A stretch of 64,000 bases of DNA, from assembly GCF_000009625.1 (NCBI RefSeq), contig NC_002678.2, positions 6,604,001-6,668,000 on the forward strand, given 5' to 3'. The notes below the pieces were generated by a model, which had not been told where the DNA came from, made no database searches, and worked only from the letters and a program-made list of their open reading frames with translations. A program made the translations under genes and the position numbers. This document shows positions 33,344 through 42,791 of the stretch, one piece after another (within the stretch, counting starts at the first letter, position 1; every line of letters starts with the position of its first letter). This DNA is from Mesorhizobium japonicum MAFF 303099. GTDB lineage: Bacteria > Pseudomonadota > Alphaproteobacteria > Rhizobiales > Rhizobiaceae.

Positions 33344-33469
33344 TGCTCTTCCGTATTGCGATGGGGCAGGTTGCCGACGCCCGCTTTTCGTTCCATTGAC
33401 TGGCTGTCGAGCGATTTCGGCGGGCCTCTCCTCGATCGAGGTGGAGTGACAAGCGCAAAAGACTAGCAG

Positions 33470-34102
33470 CTATTTCGTTGTGGTGTTGAATGCACGATTT
33501 GCAGCGTAGTCGATCATGAAGGTGCCTGGAGGGGCACGAACGCCTTCCCTCACATTCGAGAGAGTGACTGTCGTACTCTGTCCTCTTTCGTCAGTGATGC
33601 TCCATCTGCGCAGATCGAGTGATTTCCTATCGAAGACCATAGTGATGTTCGAGTTTCCGAAGGCCGACTTGTCGGCCAGCTTGATGGTAACCTGGGCGCC
33701 ATCGTCTTTGATGCCTTTGAGGCGATTGCCAGAGAATTCGACCTTGTCGTCCAGTAGAAGCTTGAGCGGCGTCTTCGAAAGAGCATAGAGGCGCGATGTC
33801 TTCAGCTTTTTGTTATAGATTACGACGGATTGTCCATCTGCGATTAAGCTGATCCCTGATTGGCCCGTATAATTGAACCGAATTTTTCCCGGGCGTTGGA
33901 GAAAAAATCTACCGCTGGTCTTTTCTCCTCTTGGGTCAGACTGGACGAAGTTCCCGGACATGGACTTTACGGATGAGAAGTGGTCGGCAATCGCAACCGC
34001 ATCTACAGGCGCGGCCGAGACCGCAGGGGTAAGTTCGAAATTTATCGCGCTAGCGCTGAAGACCACAAAGCAGAAAGCCAGCAATCTCCTGATCTTTTCC
34101 AT
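33470..34102 (-). CDS. LolA-like outer-membrane lipoprotein carrier protein
   Basis: A 210-residue protein with a signal peptide (MEKIRRLLAFCFVVFSASAI) and a LolA fold: S-M-S-G-N-F-V-Q-S-D-P-R-G, then R-F-F-L-Q-R-P-G-K-I-R-F-N-Y, then LIADGQSVVIYNKKLKTSRL and P-L-K-L-L-L-D-D. LolA carries lipoproteins across the periplasm from LolCDE to the outer membrane. Its position among accessory genes suggests an extra paralogue rather than the housekeeping copy. Confidence 0.85.
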   Translation of the reverse strand: MEKIRRLLAFCFVVFSASAINFELTPAVSAAPVDAVAIADHFSSVKSMSGNFVQSDPRGEKTSGRFFLQRPGKIRFNYTGQSGISLIADGQSVVIYNKKLKTSRLYALSKTPLKLLLDDKVEFSGNRLKGIKDDGAQVTIKLADKSAFGNSNITMVFDRKSLDLRRWSITDERGQSTTVTLSNVREGVRAPPGTFMIDYAANRAFNTTTK

Positions 34103-34402
34103 TCACGTATCCAACTTCAAGCGGCTGCTTGATCGAAACAGATGGGGCCTTCTAGTCAGAAGCGGTCTTGGCAACTCCAGCGCAAATCTGGTCTTGCCGA
34201 TTGCGATACAATGCCCGGCTTCGCTGGCGTGCCGAAGACAGCTGGATGGCTCTCGGACCGTTCCGCGAGCAACCGCCGCCTATATGAACCGCCACCCTGT
34301 TGCGCACCCAAGCTCCCGGCGAAGAACATGGTGACCAGCGCCATGGAGTCGGATTCGTGCTGCTTTCGCGGCCGCTCCACTCACTAAATCGTAGTGCGTG
34401 AT

Positions 34403-34428
34403 GCCCGGCTCTAATTTGAGAGCCGGGC
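34403..34428 (-). terminator. Perfect 10-bp hairpin after the His-rich gene
   Basis: GCCCGGCTCT at 34403-34412 and its exact complement at 34419-34428 with a 6-base loop, 14 bases beyond the stop of the His-rich gene on the minus strand. No T-run follows on either strand. The bases between LolA and this hairpin (34103-34402) hold no gene I can support. Confidence 0.5.
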
Positions 34429-34441
34429 CAAAAGGCTTCGG

Positions 34442-34744
34442 TCAATATCCGTTGTTGTCGTCCTGCTGAATGACAACGTGGCGGTGACGATGGTGCGATC
34501 TATCCATCGGCCCTCGGATAATGACGGCGTCGGAGCGGTGATGACGGCGGCCGTGGTCGTAGAATGCAATATCCCCATGGCGGCGGTGATGGAGACGATG
34601 TCCTTCACGGTAGACAACCACGCGGTCATTGTTCCAGTGATGGTGTCGGTGATGTCGATGAGTCTGGACTACGATCGCGTCGGCCGAGGCCACGGACGGT
34701 ACGAGAAGGCACAGTGCCAAAGTACCAAGCATGACGGCTTTCAT
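34442..34744 (-). CDS. Small secreted histidine-rich protein
   Basis: A 100-residue protein with a signal peptide (MKAVMLGTLALCLLVPSVAS) and a mature part of about 79 residues dominated by His and Arg clusters (HRHHRHHHWNNDRVVVYREG, H-R-L-H-H-R-R-H-G, then R-S-H-H-R-H-R-H). Such sequences can bind zinc, copper or nickel in the periplasm, but no family function is established. A GGAAC-type promoter lies 41 bases upstream. Confidence 0.75.
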   Translation of the reverse strand: MKAVMLGTLALCLLVPSVASADAIVVQTHRHHRHHHWNNDRVVVYREGHRLHHRRHGDIAFYDHGRRHHRSDAVIIRGPMDRSHHRHRHVVIQQDDNNGY

Positions 34745-34784
34745 TTAAGATCCTCAAGTAATTAAGACGGCCCTTCGCCAGCTT

Positions 34785-34809
34785 AACATTGTGCGATCGC
34801 TTTGGTTCC
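34785..34809 (-). promoter_or_regulatory. GGAAC-N16-TGTT candidate stress promoter
   Basis: Minus strand GGAAC (34809-34805) and TGTT (34788-34785), 16 bases apart, 41 bases from the start of the His-rich gene. One base off the EcfG -10. Confidence 0.45.
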
Positions 34810-35354
34810 GACATGAAAAGCGTGCGCAGGCTGTTCTTGCCGAACTTTGGATGCTCATGATGGAGAGCCAAAACGCGGAGGCCTCTGAAGGAGGCCTCTG
34901 AACAAGCTGACTTATGAACAGCAGCGTCGAAAGTCCGTCTGCGGTAACTGTGCCGAGACAAAGTCTCCTGTCGATTCCCTCACCGAAGTGCGGGCAATCA
35001 GTTTGGATCACCGTTTCAGCAGAAACCGTTGGAGAGCCGCCACGTACCCTTTTATATCCGAGTCACACACGCAATTCCCGCCACTCAAATATTGCAACAT
35101 TAGGCAGGAACGCCTTCGCGGCACCCCCGACGCCGAGTGCCAGATCACTGGTTGATGGAAACGAGGACCGCCTGGCAGAGATCTTGAAGGGCCCGTGGCA
35201 AGACATCAAAGCTGTTGTGCAAACATTCCAGAAGCTGGCTCAGCTTCCAGGTTTCCTCGGTCACGATCCGACACTGTTCGGGCAATGGGAGATCGCCGGC
35301 GGCGATGGAAGCGCCGAGCGCGTCAAGCTTCGAGATCTGCTCGGCTGGTGAGCA
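34810..35354. other. Intergenic region, no supported gene
   Basis: Between the His-rich gene promoter and the end of the giant kinase gene. A plus-strand frame (34914-35351) and a minus-strand frame running on from the kinase stop are both open, but neither has a ribosome binding site or a recognisable family. I see nothing decisive. Confidence 0.4.
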
Positions 35355-38300
35355 CTATGAAGGATCGTCGAGAATCGTCCTCACCTTTTCGGCAAGGTCT
35401 TCAAGGCTGAAAGGCTTAGGCAAAAGCTGCGTTACAGGATCGAGGATTCCGTTGTGAACGATGGCGTTGCGCGTGTAGCCCGTGGTGTAGAGAACCTTGA
35501 GCTTGGGGTTGCCCCTGCGCAAGATATCCACCAACTGACGTCCGGACATCTCCGGCATAACAACGTCGGTGAAGAGCAGGGACAATTGCTGTCCAGCTTC
35601 AATCATCTTGATCGCTTCGTTAGGACCACTGGCTTCGACGACCGAATAGCCAAGTTCGCGCAATGCTTCGGCCGATACTGCGCGGACGCGATCCTCGTCT
35701 TCAACCACCATGACGATTTCGCTTGGCACGCCGCCATCTATCGACCTTGATTTGAGCTCGGGAGAATTCTGCTCGGTGCCGCCATAATGCCGTGGCAGAT
35801 AGATCTTGATCGTCGTGCCAACGCCTGGCTCGGAGTATATTCTCACGTTGCCGCCCGATTGCCGGACAAAACCGTAAACCTGGCTCAGGCCAAGCCCGGT
35901 GCCCTTGCCAACGCCCTTGGTCGTGTAGAAGGGATCGAAGGCCTTGGCGAGGACGTCCGGGGTCATACCCGTGCCGGTATCGGTTACTGCAACCAGCACG
36001 AATTGTCCGGCCGCAATGGCGGACTCACGAGCGTATCGCTCATCGACATAGGCGTTCGACGTCTCGATGGTCAGCTTACCGCCGTTGGGCATGGCGTCGC
36101 GTGCGTTGACCGACAGGTTGAGCAGGGCACTTTCAAGCTGACTGGGATCGGCCTTGACCTGCCAGAGGCCGGCTCCGAACGCCGTCTCGACCTTGATCGT
36201 TTCCCCAAGTGTGCGCATCAACAGCTCGGTCATTCCGCCGACCAGGCGGTTGGCGTTGATAGGCTCCGGCTTGAGCGGTTGTTGTCGTGAGAAGGCCAGC
36301 AGCCGCTGGGTGAGGGCGGCGGCGCGGTGGGCCCCATCCATGGCGCCTTCGACAAACCGACCGACGTCTGTCTCACCTTTGGACAATTTGCGCTGAAGCA
36401 GATTGAGCCCACCGATGATGACGGCAAGCATGTTGTTGAAGTCGTGCGCGATGCCACCTGTTAACTGACCGACCGCATCCATCTTTTGAACCTGCCGCAG
36501 CTGTTCCTCTGCCTTCGAGCGTTCCGCCACTTCGTCGATGACGCGTTGTTCCAGCGTGGAGTTAAGCGTCTGCAGTGCGGCCTCGGCACGCCGCCTTTCA
36601 GACAGCTCGCGTTCGGCTGACTGGAAGAGGCGGGCATTGTCGATCGCGGTTGCGGCATGGCCGGCGATGCCCAGAAGGGCACTTTCGTGTTCAGGACCAA
36701 ACTTGCCGGTCTCCGCGTGTCCGAAGAACAAACCGCCTAGAACTTCGCCGGAGTTCGACACGACTGGCACGGCCAGATAGGAGCGAACCGGGACATGGCC
36801 TTCCGGCATGCCCTTGTGCGGCGCATTCTTGCCGTACCGCCGATCCTTGAGGATATCGTCCGACCGAACGACGCCTTTCCCAAGGAAAGTCGGTTCGAAC
36901 ACCGCGGTCGCACGTGGCATGGGGTAATTCTGGAAGGCCGAGCGCGGAGCGCCTGCCAGGGCATAGAGCATGTAGCTGCCGCCCTGAGCGTCGAGCACGT
37001 TGTAGAAGAAAGCCCCAAACTGGGCTCCGGAAAGCTGGACGCCGGCATCGGTGGTGATTTGCACGATCTTGTCGAGATCGAGTTCCGCCGCGACCGCCGC
37101 GCCGGTATCGTTCATGATCTTGAGATGGCGCTCTGCTTTTTTGCGATCCGAAATGTCGATAACCGTGCCGATAAATCGAACGGCCTTGCTGGCTTCGAAA
37201 ATGGCATGGCCGCTCGCCGCCACCCAACGCTCTATCCTGTCCTCCAGGCCAATTGTTCGGTACTCGATGTTAAATCCTTCAAGACTGTCTGGAGCGATTG
37301 CTCGCCGGACCGCCTCATCTGCCCGGATACGGTCATCTGGATGGAGGCCGGCGATGAAGGAGCCCTCATAGGTAACCTCATCGTCCGACGTAATGCCGAA
37401 CAACGCCCGGCATTGTGCGTCCCACCGCAAATGGTCAGCGACCGGGTCGTAATCCCAGATGCCGATTGCGGCCGCCTGGGTAGCCAGGCTCAAGCGTTCC
37501 GCGGTCTCGGCAGCGCTCTGATCCGACCTCACCCTTTCTATATGCGCCCACGACCGCTCCGTTACCTCTGTGAGAAGTGCAAGCTCATTCTGAGTCCAGA
37601 CCCGCGGAGCGCTGTCGTGGATCGCCATCAGCGCGGTCAGGCGTCCCTCCTTGACAAGGGGCATGCAGATGGTTGCAGCGATGCCGATGTCCTGGAATGT
37701 CGCGGCTTCTTCGAGCGGCAACTCGACGTGATTGTCGTTGATGATCAGAGGCAGGCCCTCATGGAGCTTGCCCACGGCGAGCTGGCCAAAATCCCGAAGA
37801 CTGTAGTAGCCGACGATGCTCGAAGACCCTTGCCGGTGCCAGTCTCCCCGGATCGTGAAGTGGTCCTGGTCAGGCTCCATATCGGCATAGGCACAGATTG
37901 CGACGCCGAGATACTCGCCAAGCATCCTAGTCGTAATCTCGAGCACCGCGTCCGCGTCCGAACTTTTCGAAGTTTCTTTCCCCAGTGCGTCGAGAAAGCG
38001 CAAGCGAGCTTCATTCTGTCGCAACTCCGCCTGCGCGCGCCGTCGTTCGACTGCGGTACGCGTTCGCTCCGCCATCTCGCGAACGAATTCGATCTCTTCT
38101 GTCGACCAGGATCTGGGCCTGTTGTGATTGAGGTAGAGCAGGGCCACAAAGCCAGCCCGTTCGGTGACCGGCATGTTGATCAGGGATTGAGCGCTGATCG
38201 CTTTCAGTGCCTCTGGGTTCTGGCTTGTCCGCGGATCTGTGTCAGCGTCCTCAAGGACAACAGTGATGCCGCGCTTCAGGTCATCGATATACGTGCCGTA

Positions 38301-39515
38301 GTCGCGGAAATGCAGCACCCCGGCCAAACTCTTGATTCCGGGGGCGTTCCAGTCGCGTTCGATGGAGATGGTCTCGTTCGCGAGATCGATCGTTCCATAT
38401 CCGGCCCGGCTTACATCCAGTTCCCGCCCAATGATTTCGGCTGCGGCGTAGGCCAGGTCGTCAGGGTCTTCGACCAGCCGCACGAGGTCCCCAAGCTCAG
38501 CGAGCGCAGCACTCCGCTTTCTCGCACGAAATGTCTCGGTGACGTCAAACCCTTCGCAGAATATCCCTGTGATGAGGTTCCCGCCGTCGTAGAGGGGAGC
38601 GTAGATAAACGTCAGGTGGCGCGTCTCCTCGGGACTATCCGCCGAGCGGCGAAATCGGACCGGAAGGCCCTGCGCTTCAAACGTCGTACCACTTCTGAAG
38701 ACCTCATCGAGGCGTTCAAAAAAACCTTGTCCCTCCAGGCTGGGAACGGCATCCCGAATACGCTTAGACAGCCAATCACCGCTGTTGAAAACCTGGCGAT
38801 GGGCGTCATTCACGAATTCAACGACATGGTCGCGACCGCGCATGATAATGATGAACCCTGGCGCCTGTTCGAATAGGTGGATCTGACGTTCAGCGGCGAG
38901 GCGTTCGCGCTTTTCGGCCAGAAATCGATCCGTGGTTTCCGTGCAGACGCCAAACAGACCGCCGGTCGTCCCAGTCTCCGGCTGCGTGATGGGGTTGTAG
39001 GAGAAGGCGAAATGGGTCTCTTCCGGCGCACCGTGCTTGTCGATTCGGATCTCAATGTCGTCCATATGTACAGATTGGCCCTGGTAAACCAGATCAAACA
39101 TCGGGCCGATCGTCTCCCATGCCTCTGCCCAGACCTGTTGGCTGGGCAGGCCGAGAGCGGTCGGGTGCTTGCGGCCAAGGATAGGGATGAAGGCATCGTT
39201 GTAGAGCCAGATGCGGTCCTGGCCCCAGACGACGAACATAGGTTGTGCAGAGCCTAGAATGAGATCGACGAGTGTCTTCAGCTCTGTGGGCCATGAAGAG
39301 ACCGGCCCGATAGATGTAGCGCTCCAACCAAACGAGCCGATACGCTCAGCCATTTCTCCGGCGCTGCGAAACGCGGCGCTCGCCCTGTCCTTGCTGGATG
39401 GTCCCAAGATATCCCCCGAAATATCGAACCGGACAAAACGGCGCAACTCGGTTTTGGTTGCACGGCAAGGGGTAGGGCAGCGGGCGCCGCATGAAAGCAG
39501 ACGCGGTATCGACAT
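35355..39515 (-). CDS. Giant hybrid sensor histidine kinase (PAS/GAF arrays, HisKA, HATPase, REC)
   Basis: A soluble 1386-residue kinase. Order: PAS-like (about 60-200, SFGWSATSIGPVSSWPTELK), PAS (210-335), GAF (345-500), GAF (515-680), PAS (685-805), GAF (815-990), HisKA with G-G-I-A-H-D-F-N-N and phospho-acceptor His1024, HATPase (N-A-R-D-A-M-P, G-T-G-M, GVGKGTGLGLSQVYGFVRQS), and a C-terminal receiver with Asp1317 (L-F-T-D-V-V-M-P-E-M-S-G). No membrane helix, so it senses cytoplasmic signals. The phosphate can pass His to the attached receiver; an output partner is not seen nearby. The start is uncertain: ATG 39515 or ATG 39353 (GGAGAA in front). Confidence 0.9.
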   Translation of the reverse strand: MSIPRLLSCGARCPTPCRATKTELRRFVRFDISGDILGPSSKDRASAAFRSAGEMAERIGSFGWSATSIGPVSSWPTELKTLVDLILGSAQPMFVVWGQDRIWLYNDAFIPILGRKHPTALGLPSQQVWAEAWETIGPMFDLVYQGQSVHMDDIEIRIDKHGAPEETHFAFSYNPITQPETGTTGGLFGVCTETTDRFLAEKRERLAAERQIHLFEQAPGFIIIMRGRDHVVEFVNDAHRQVFNSGDWLSKRIRDAVPSLEGQGFFERLDEVFRSGTTFEAQGLPVRFRRSADSPEETRHLTFIYAPLYDGGNLITGIFCEGFDVTETFRARKRSAALAELGDLVRLVEDPDDLAYAAAEIIGRELDVSRAGYGTIDLANETISIERDWNAPGIKSLAGVLHFRDYGTYIDDLKRGITVVLEDADTDPRTSQNPEALKAISAQSLINMPVTERAGFVALLYLNHNRPRSWSTEEIEFVREMAERTRTAVERRRAQAELRQNEARLRFLDALGKETSKSSDADAVLEITTRMLGEYLGVAICAYADMEPDQDHFTIRGDWHRQGSSSIVGYYSLRDFGQLAVGKLHEGLPLIINDNHVELPLEEAATFQDIGIAATICMPLVKEGRLTALMAIHDSAPRVWTQNELALLTEVTERSWAHIERVRSDQSAAETAERLSLATQAAAIGIWDYDPVADHLRWDAQCRALFGITSDDEVTYEGSFIAGLHPDDRIRADEAVRRAIAPDSLEGFNIEYRTIGLEDRIERWVAASGHAIFEASKAVRFIGTVIDISDRKKAERHLKIMNDTGAAVAAELDLDKIVQITTDAGVQLSGAQFGAFFYNVLDAQGGSYMLYALAGAPRSAFQNYPMPRATAVFEPTFLGKGVVRSDDILKDRRYGKNAPHKGMPEGHVPVRSYLAVPVVSNSGEVLGGLFFGHAETGKFGPEHESALLGIAGHAATAIDNARLFQSAERELSERRRAEAALQTLNSTLEQRVIDEVAERSKAEEQLRQVQKMDAVGQLTGGIAHDFNNMLAVIIGGLNLLQRKLSKGETDVGRFVEGAMDGAHRAAALTQRLLAFSRQQPLKPEPINANRLVGGMTELLMRTLGETIKVETAFGAGLWQVKADPSQLESALLNLSVNARDAMPNGGKLTIETSNAYVDERYARESAIAAGQFVLVAVTDTGTGMTPDVLAKAFDPFYTTKGVGKGTGLGLSQVYGFVRQSGGNVRIYSEPGVGTTIKIYLPRHYGGTEQNSPELKSRSIDGGVPSEIVMVVEDEDRVRAVSAEALRELGYSVVEASGPNEAIKMIEAGQQLSLLFTDVVMPEMSGRQLVDILRRGNPKLKVLYTTGYTRNAIVHNGILDPVTQLLPKPFSLEDLAEKVRTILDDPS

Positions 39516-39627
39516 CGCTGTTCAATTTTTCCTTGAACGCACGTTGTCTCAGGTGACCCCAGCAGACCAGGCGCGCTGACAGGACCCGAACACGCATTCT
39601 CGCTGACAGTGCGTGTTCGTTAGATAG

Positions 39628-40689
39628 TCAGTCTGCGGTTTTGCCCAAAGTGTCCGCTACCACGGCACCCCGCTTGCCCATGGGCAGTGGAGGGCCGGTG
39701 GTCGAGTCCACCGCTGTCTGGTGCTCCATCTCGGCATTGATGGCTGCGCCAGCAATGAGGATGATGACGGAAATCCACGTCCACATCATCAAACCGACAA
39801 CAGCGCCGAGCGACCCGTAGGTGGCGTTGTAGTTGGCAAAATGCTGCAGATAGAACGAGAACAGCCACGACGCTGCGATCCATGCTGCGGTCGCTATCAA
39901 GGCGCCCGAACTCAGCCAACGCCACTTGGCGCGCTCGCGGCTCGGTCCGAAGCGATAAAGCAGGGATATTCCGGTAAGCATCGCGGCGACCAGGATCGGC
40001 CACCGGGATACTGCGACAAGCGTCTCCGTCCACGCATCAAGATAGAAATAGCGCAAAAGTGCGGGAACGACGCCCACGGTCAGGAGCAGCACGATGCCGA
40101 TAAGCAACGCTCCGACGGTGAACAGGATCGACATCAGGTTGAGCGTGATGAAGCTGCGTTTCTCCCGTTCCTCATAGGCGATGTTCATCGCATCAAAGAG
40201 GGCCTTCATGCCGCTGTTGGAACTCCACAGTGCGATACCAAGGCCGATGAAGAAGCCTATGCCAAGAGCACCGGGCTTCTGCATGGCCAAGGCTTGCAGC
40301 TGACCTCGAATGAGGTCCAGCCCCCCTGACGGAAGCAATCCGCCGAGATATGCGACATGGTCCGCAACCGTAACCGGGTCCGCGACAAAGCCATAAATTG
40401 AAATAAACGCAGCCAAAGCCGGGAAGAGCGCCAGCAGCAAGTAGAACGTGGCACCGGCCGCGACGAGCAGAACCCGGTCCTTGTTGAATTCCTCCAATAG
40501 GCGCCAGAAAATATCTTTCCAGCCAAGCGCGGGTATCTGGGACGGCCATGCCGCGTCGCGGCCGCGATCGCCATCTTCCGATCTCAGAGCTGCCTTGCTG
40601 TCTTCCGTTGTTGATGCAGCGCGACTTGCGGCTTCTCCGTCGATCAACGACGCATTCACGCCGGGTGCTGTCCTCACTTTGCGCCACAT
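39628..40689 (-). CDS. YihY/BrkB family inner-membrane protein
   Basis: A 353-residue protein with six helices and the family's hallmarks: W-R-L-L-E-E-F-N-K-D-R, AAGATFYLLLALFPALAAFI, then L-W-S-S-N-S-G-M-K-A-L-F-D-A-M-N, and F-A-N-Y-N-A-T-Y-G-S-L-G-A-V. The charged N-terminus of about 55 residues is typical. The family was once misnamed ribonuclease BN; its true role is unclear, with proposed links to envelope transport. It ends 112 bases before the kinase start. Confidence 0.9.
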   Translation of the reverse strand: MWRKVRTAPGVNASLIDGEAASRAASTTEDSKAALRSEDGDRGRDAAWPSQIPALGWKDIFWRLLEEFNKDRVLLVAAGATFYLLLALFPALAAFISIYGFVADPVTVADHVAYLGGLLPSGGLDLIRGQLQALAMQKPGALGIGFFIGLGIALWSSNSGMKALFDAMNIAYEEREKRSFITLNLMSILFTVGALLIGIVLLLTVGVVPALLRYFYLDAWTETLVAVSRWPILVAAMLTGISLLYRFGPSRERAKWRWLSSGALIATAAWIAASWLFSFYLQHFANYNATYGSLGAVVGLMMWTWISVIILIAGAAINAEMEHQTAVDSTTGPPLPMGKRGAVVADTLGKTAD

Positions 40690-41025
40690 TCGGCCAGAAC
40701 TCTATTGCGAGCGACCAGTGCGCTGCCACGACCCGGGCCTGGGTTGCGTTCCACCAATTCGCCTCCTCATGCCCTGACTCACGTCCTCAACGTGGTGAGC
40801 GGCAAAGCTGTTCCCGCTACGCCTCAAAGAGCGACCACGTCGTCGGGCTGCAGAATGATTTTCGGCAGGCGCGCATCAATCGACGTTCGAACAAGAGCCC
40901 ATCAGAGGATAAAAAGTTGAAAGCGTTGAGTGAAGCCGATCTCACATCGAGGCGGTGCTCAAGGAAGCTACCGATCAGATCGTCAACCGAACGGCTCACT
41001 TTTTCGGCGCGTGAAACATCTGCGG
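40690..41025. other. Intergenic region, no supported gene
   Basis: Between two minus-strand genes. I find no frame with a ribosome binding site or a recognisable product. Confidence 0.4.
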
Positions 41026-41208
41026 TCAGTTGGCTGACTTCTTCTTTGCCGCCGCTGGATTTTGACCGGTCGCCGCCGACGTCTTGGCGTCCTTGGAATG
41101 AGCCGCGATAGCTGGGCCGGCGCCGGTTGCCTTGCGCATGTCTCCACTCGATTTGTCGGCTGGCGCCTTGCGACCCAGGCCGGAGAAGAATCTGCTGAAA
41201 AAGCCCAT
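41026..41208 (-). CDS. 60-residue protein, hypothetical
   Basis: Starts MGFFSRFFSGLGRKAPADKS, an amphipathic N-terminus, followed by an Ala/Lys-rich tail. CAGGAG is 7 bases before the ATG, which supports translation. No family recognised; the pattern resembles small membrane-surface or DNA-associated peptides. Confidence 0.5.
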   Translation of the reverse strand: MGFFSRFFSGLGRKAPADKSSGDMRKATGAGPAIAAHSKDAKTSAATGQNPAAAKKKSAN

Positions 41209-41780
41209 GTCATACTCCTGTTCGCGCCCTGAGACGCCGATGCGTTGATTGTTCGGATGAGCCTGGCGAACAATTGACAGAGGCTTCTACAACGCGATGA
41301 ACCCGTTAAGCCGCATCTGCTGAACGTTGACCGCCGACTCCGCGAGCTTGGTAAGCGCGACGTGCGTCCTCTTCTCCTGGTTTGTTGCCTTCTCAATCAA
41401 GGCACAGGAGGAACTTCACGCTTGCCGACTGGTTCCGGCATGAAAGCCAAAAAGCGACGTCAGGATGTTGAAGCGGCCCATCCAACCGACGCGCCTTTCG
41501 GACAGCTAGGTTGACGGGAAGTCAAAGGCAGGCAGGAATGACTGTGAGTTATGAACATACGAGCGGTGCGTGAGTTGCTCTACAGGGGAGCGGTCCATAG
41601 GAGGGAGGAGCTATGAGGCAACCGGACCTGGTTTCGGCATCCTGAAGCGCAAATTTGTTTGGTGAACTGCGAGGGTCATGTCGGCTCATGCTGCGACTGG
41701 GCGCAATCCCAATTTGCCCGTGCGTCGACCGAGCTTCGCCATCGTCGCGTGGGACCCACAATGCAACACTGGCGGACCAG
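41209..41780. other. Intergenic region with a weak GGAAC-N16-GGTT element
   Basis: No supported gene. GGAAC at 41410-41414 and GGTT at 41431-41434 fit the EcfG pattern, but only a 24-codon frame (ATG 41440) follows. Confidence 0.3.
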
Positions 41781-41782
41781 CG

Positions 41783-41888
41783 GGCGAATGTTCTGGTGAA
41801 ACACTTGCGTGGCGAAAAGGTTTTGCGGCACGCTTCCTTGCAGGGTTATTGGGAGGAGAATGATGCCAATTCGGAGAAAGGCGACTGA
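41783..41888 (+). pseudogene. Ligase 3' scrap before copy 2 of the 69-residue gene
   Basis: Reads N-V-L-V-K-H-L-R-G-E-K-V-L-R-H-A-S-L-Q-G, then Y-W-E-E-N-D-A-N-S-E-K-G-D and stops at 41888, the same C-terminus as the intact ligase at 18557-19438. The catalytic domain is absent. The end overlaps the next gene exactly as in the intact locus. Confidence 0.65.
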
Positions 41889-42072
41889 GGCTGGAATTTT
41901 TGATCCGGCCGAAATGGCTCTGCTGGGCCGGGTGTTCGAGCAGCTGAAGCTCGAAAATCAATCACCCGACGAGCGTGACGCAATCGCCTCCAGAATTATA
42001 GGCAACTACATGGCAGGCGTCGTCGATGAGGATGAGCTGGTTTCGCCATCCAGGCGACCGTTGGGCCGTTAG
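41863..42072 (+). CDS. 69-residue conserved protein (copy 2)
   Basis: A 69-residue paralogue of the gene at 19413 (MPIRRKATEAGIFDPAEMAL, ending in R-R-P-L-G-R), here with an ATG start. The frame is intact although the ligase in front has decayed, so it may serve without it or persist by chance. Confidence 0.65.
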   Translation: MPIRRKATEAGIFDPAEMALLGRVFEQLKLENQSPDERDAIASRIIGNYMAGVVDEDELVSPSRRPLGR

Positions 42073-42115
42073 AGGAAACGCGGAACTTAAACCTTGCGGT
42101 CGAGCTTATCGCTCC

Positions 42116-42336
42116 ATGAGTGCACGCGGAATCGACTTTCTAGATCAATGGATCGCTAACAATGTCCCCAGGACGATGAAGGCAGATGTCCTCCTGGTCG
42201 ATGAACTCACGCACAAGCTAATAGCGGACGCCAAGGCGCTCGGGATCAAGCGGCCGAAATCGATGAAGAGGTCGACAGTCTTTACCGCACGATCCTCAAT
42301 GCTATCGAGCATCCCTTGCCTGATTTTCCCAAGTGA
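42116..42336 (+). pseudogene. DUF768 protein, frameshifted copy
   Basis: MSARGIDFLDQWIANNVPRT, then VDELTHKLIADAKALGIKR in frame with the ATG at 42116; one base is then missing near 42250, and the next frame continues A-E-I-D-E-E-V-D-S-L-Y-R-T-I-L-N-A-I and stops at 42336. It is the paralogue of 20749-20970, in the same order behind a copy of the 69-residue gene. GGAAC and TT elements upstream are conserved. Confidence 0.75.
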
Positions 42337-42528
42337 CCCGGCACGGTTCGCAGCGGTCGATGCGTGCGACTTTCGATCCGCTGGTCTGGAACATATGTGA
42401 CTTCCGAGGGTTGGTGACTGCGGCAGGCAACGCTCCCTCGCGCCACTGCTGAAGATCGGGCCAGAAACCTTGATCGGCCCGCATTCTTCGCTAAGGCGCG
42501 GGCTTCCTTTTTTTGGAAGAGATCGCGC

Positions 42529-42738
42529 ATGTCCCAGACCATTCAACCACCGATATTGCCGGAAGGAAGTCCGGATCGGGCGGTCAACTGTGAGGTGGCC
42601 CTGGAAGCGGCGTTCGCGGCCTTGGTGGCTGAATCAGAGGCCCAGGGATGGACAGCGCAAGAGACTGCGGAAACCCTGCTGAAAATTGCGACCGAACATA
42701 TCAATCTGCTCGGAGCGGCCGTCGATCCTAAGGCCTAA
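42529..42738 (+). CDS. 69-residue helical protein, hypothetical
   Basis: MSQTIQPPILPEGSPDRAVN, then EVALEAAFAALVAESEAQGW and T-A-Q-E-T-A-E-T-L-L-K-I-A. GGAAGAGA is well placed before the ATG. The E-A-x-F-x-x-L-V-A-E-A-E-x-x-G-W pattern is common in small rhizobial proteins of unknown role. Confidence 0.65.
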   Translation: MSQTIQPPILPEGSPDRAVNCEVALEAAFAALVAESEAQGWTAQETAETLLKIATEHINLLGAAVDPKA

Positions 42739-42791
42739 GGAGAGGTCGCGCCAAGGAGGTGTTTGCTATGCCCGGCCTTGACCGCCTTGCG

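Noticed and set aside
34914..35351. 145-codon plus-strand frame
   Set aside because: No ribosome binding site, no family, and the other strand is also open; not decidable.
36795..38876. 693-codon open frame on the plus strand
   Set aside because: It lies wholly antisense to the giant kinase, whose domains are unmistakable; long antisense frames are normal at this GC content, and there is no ribosome binding site.
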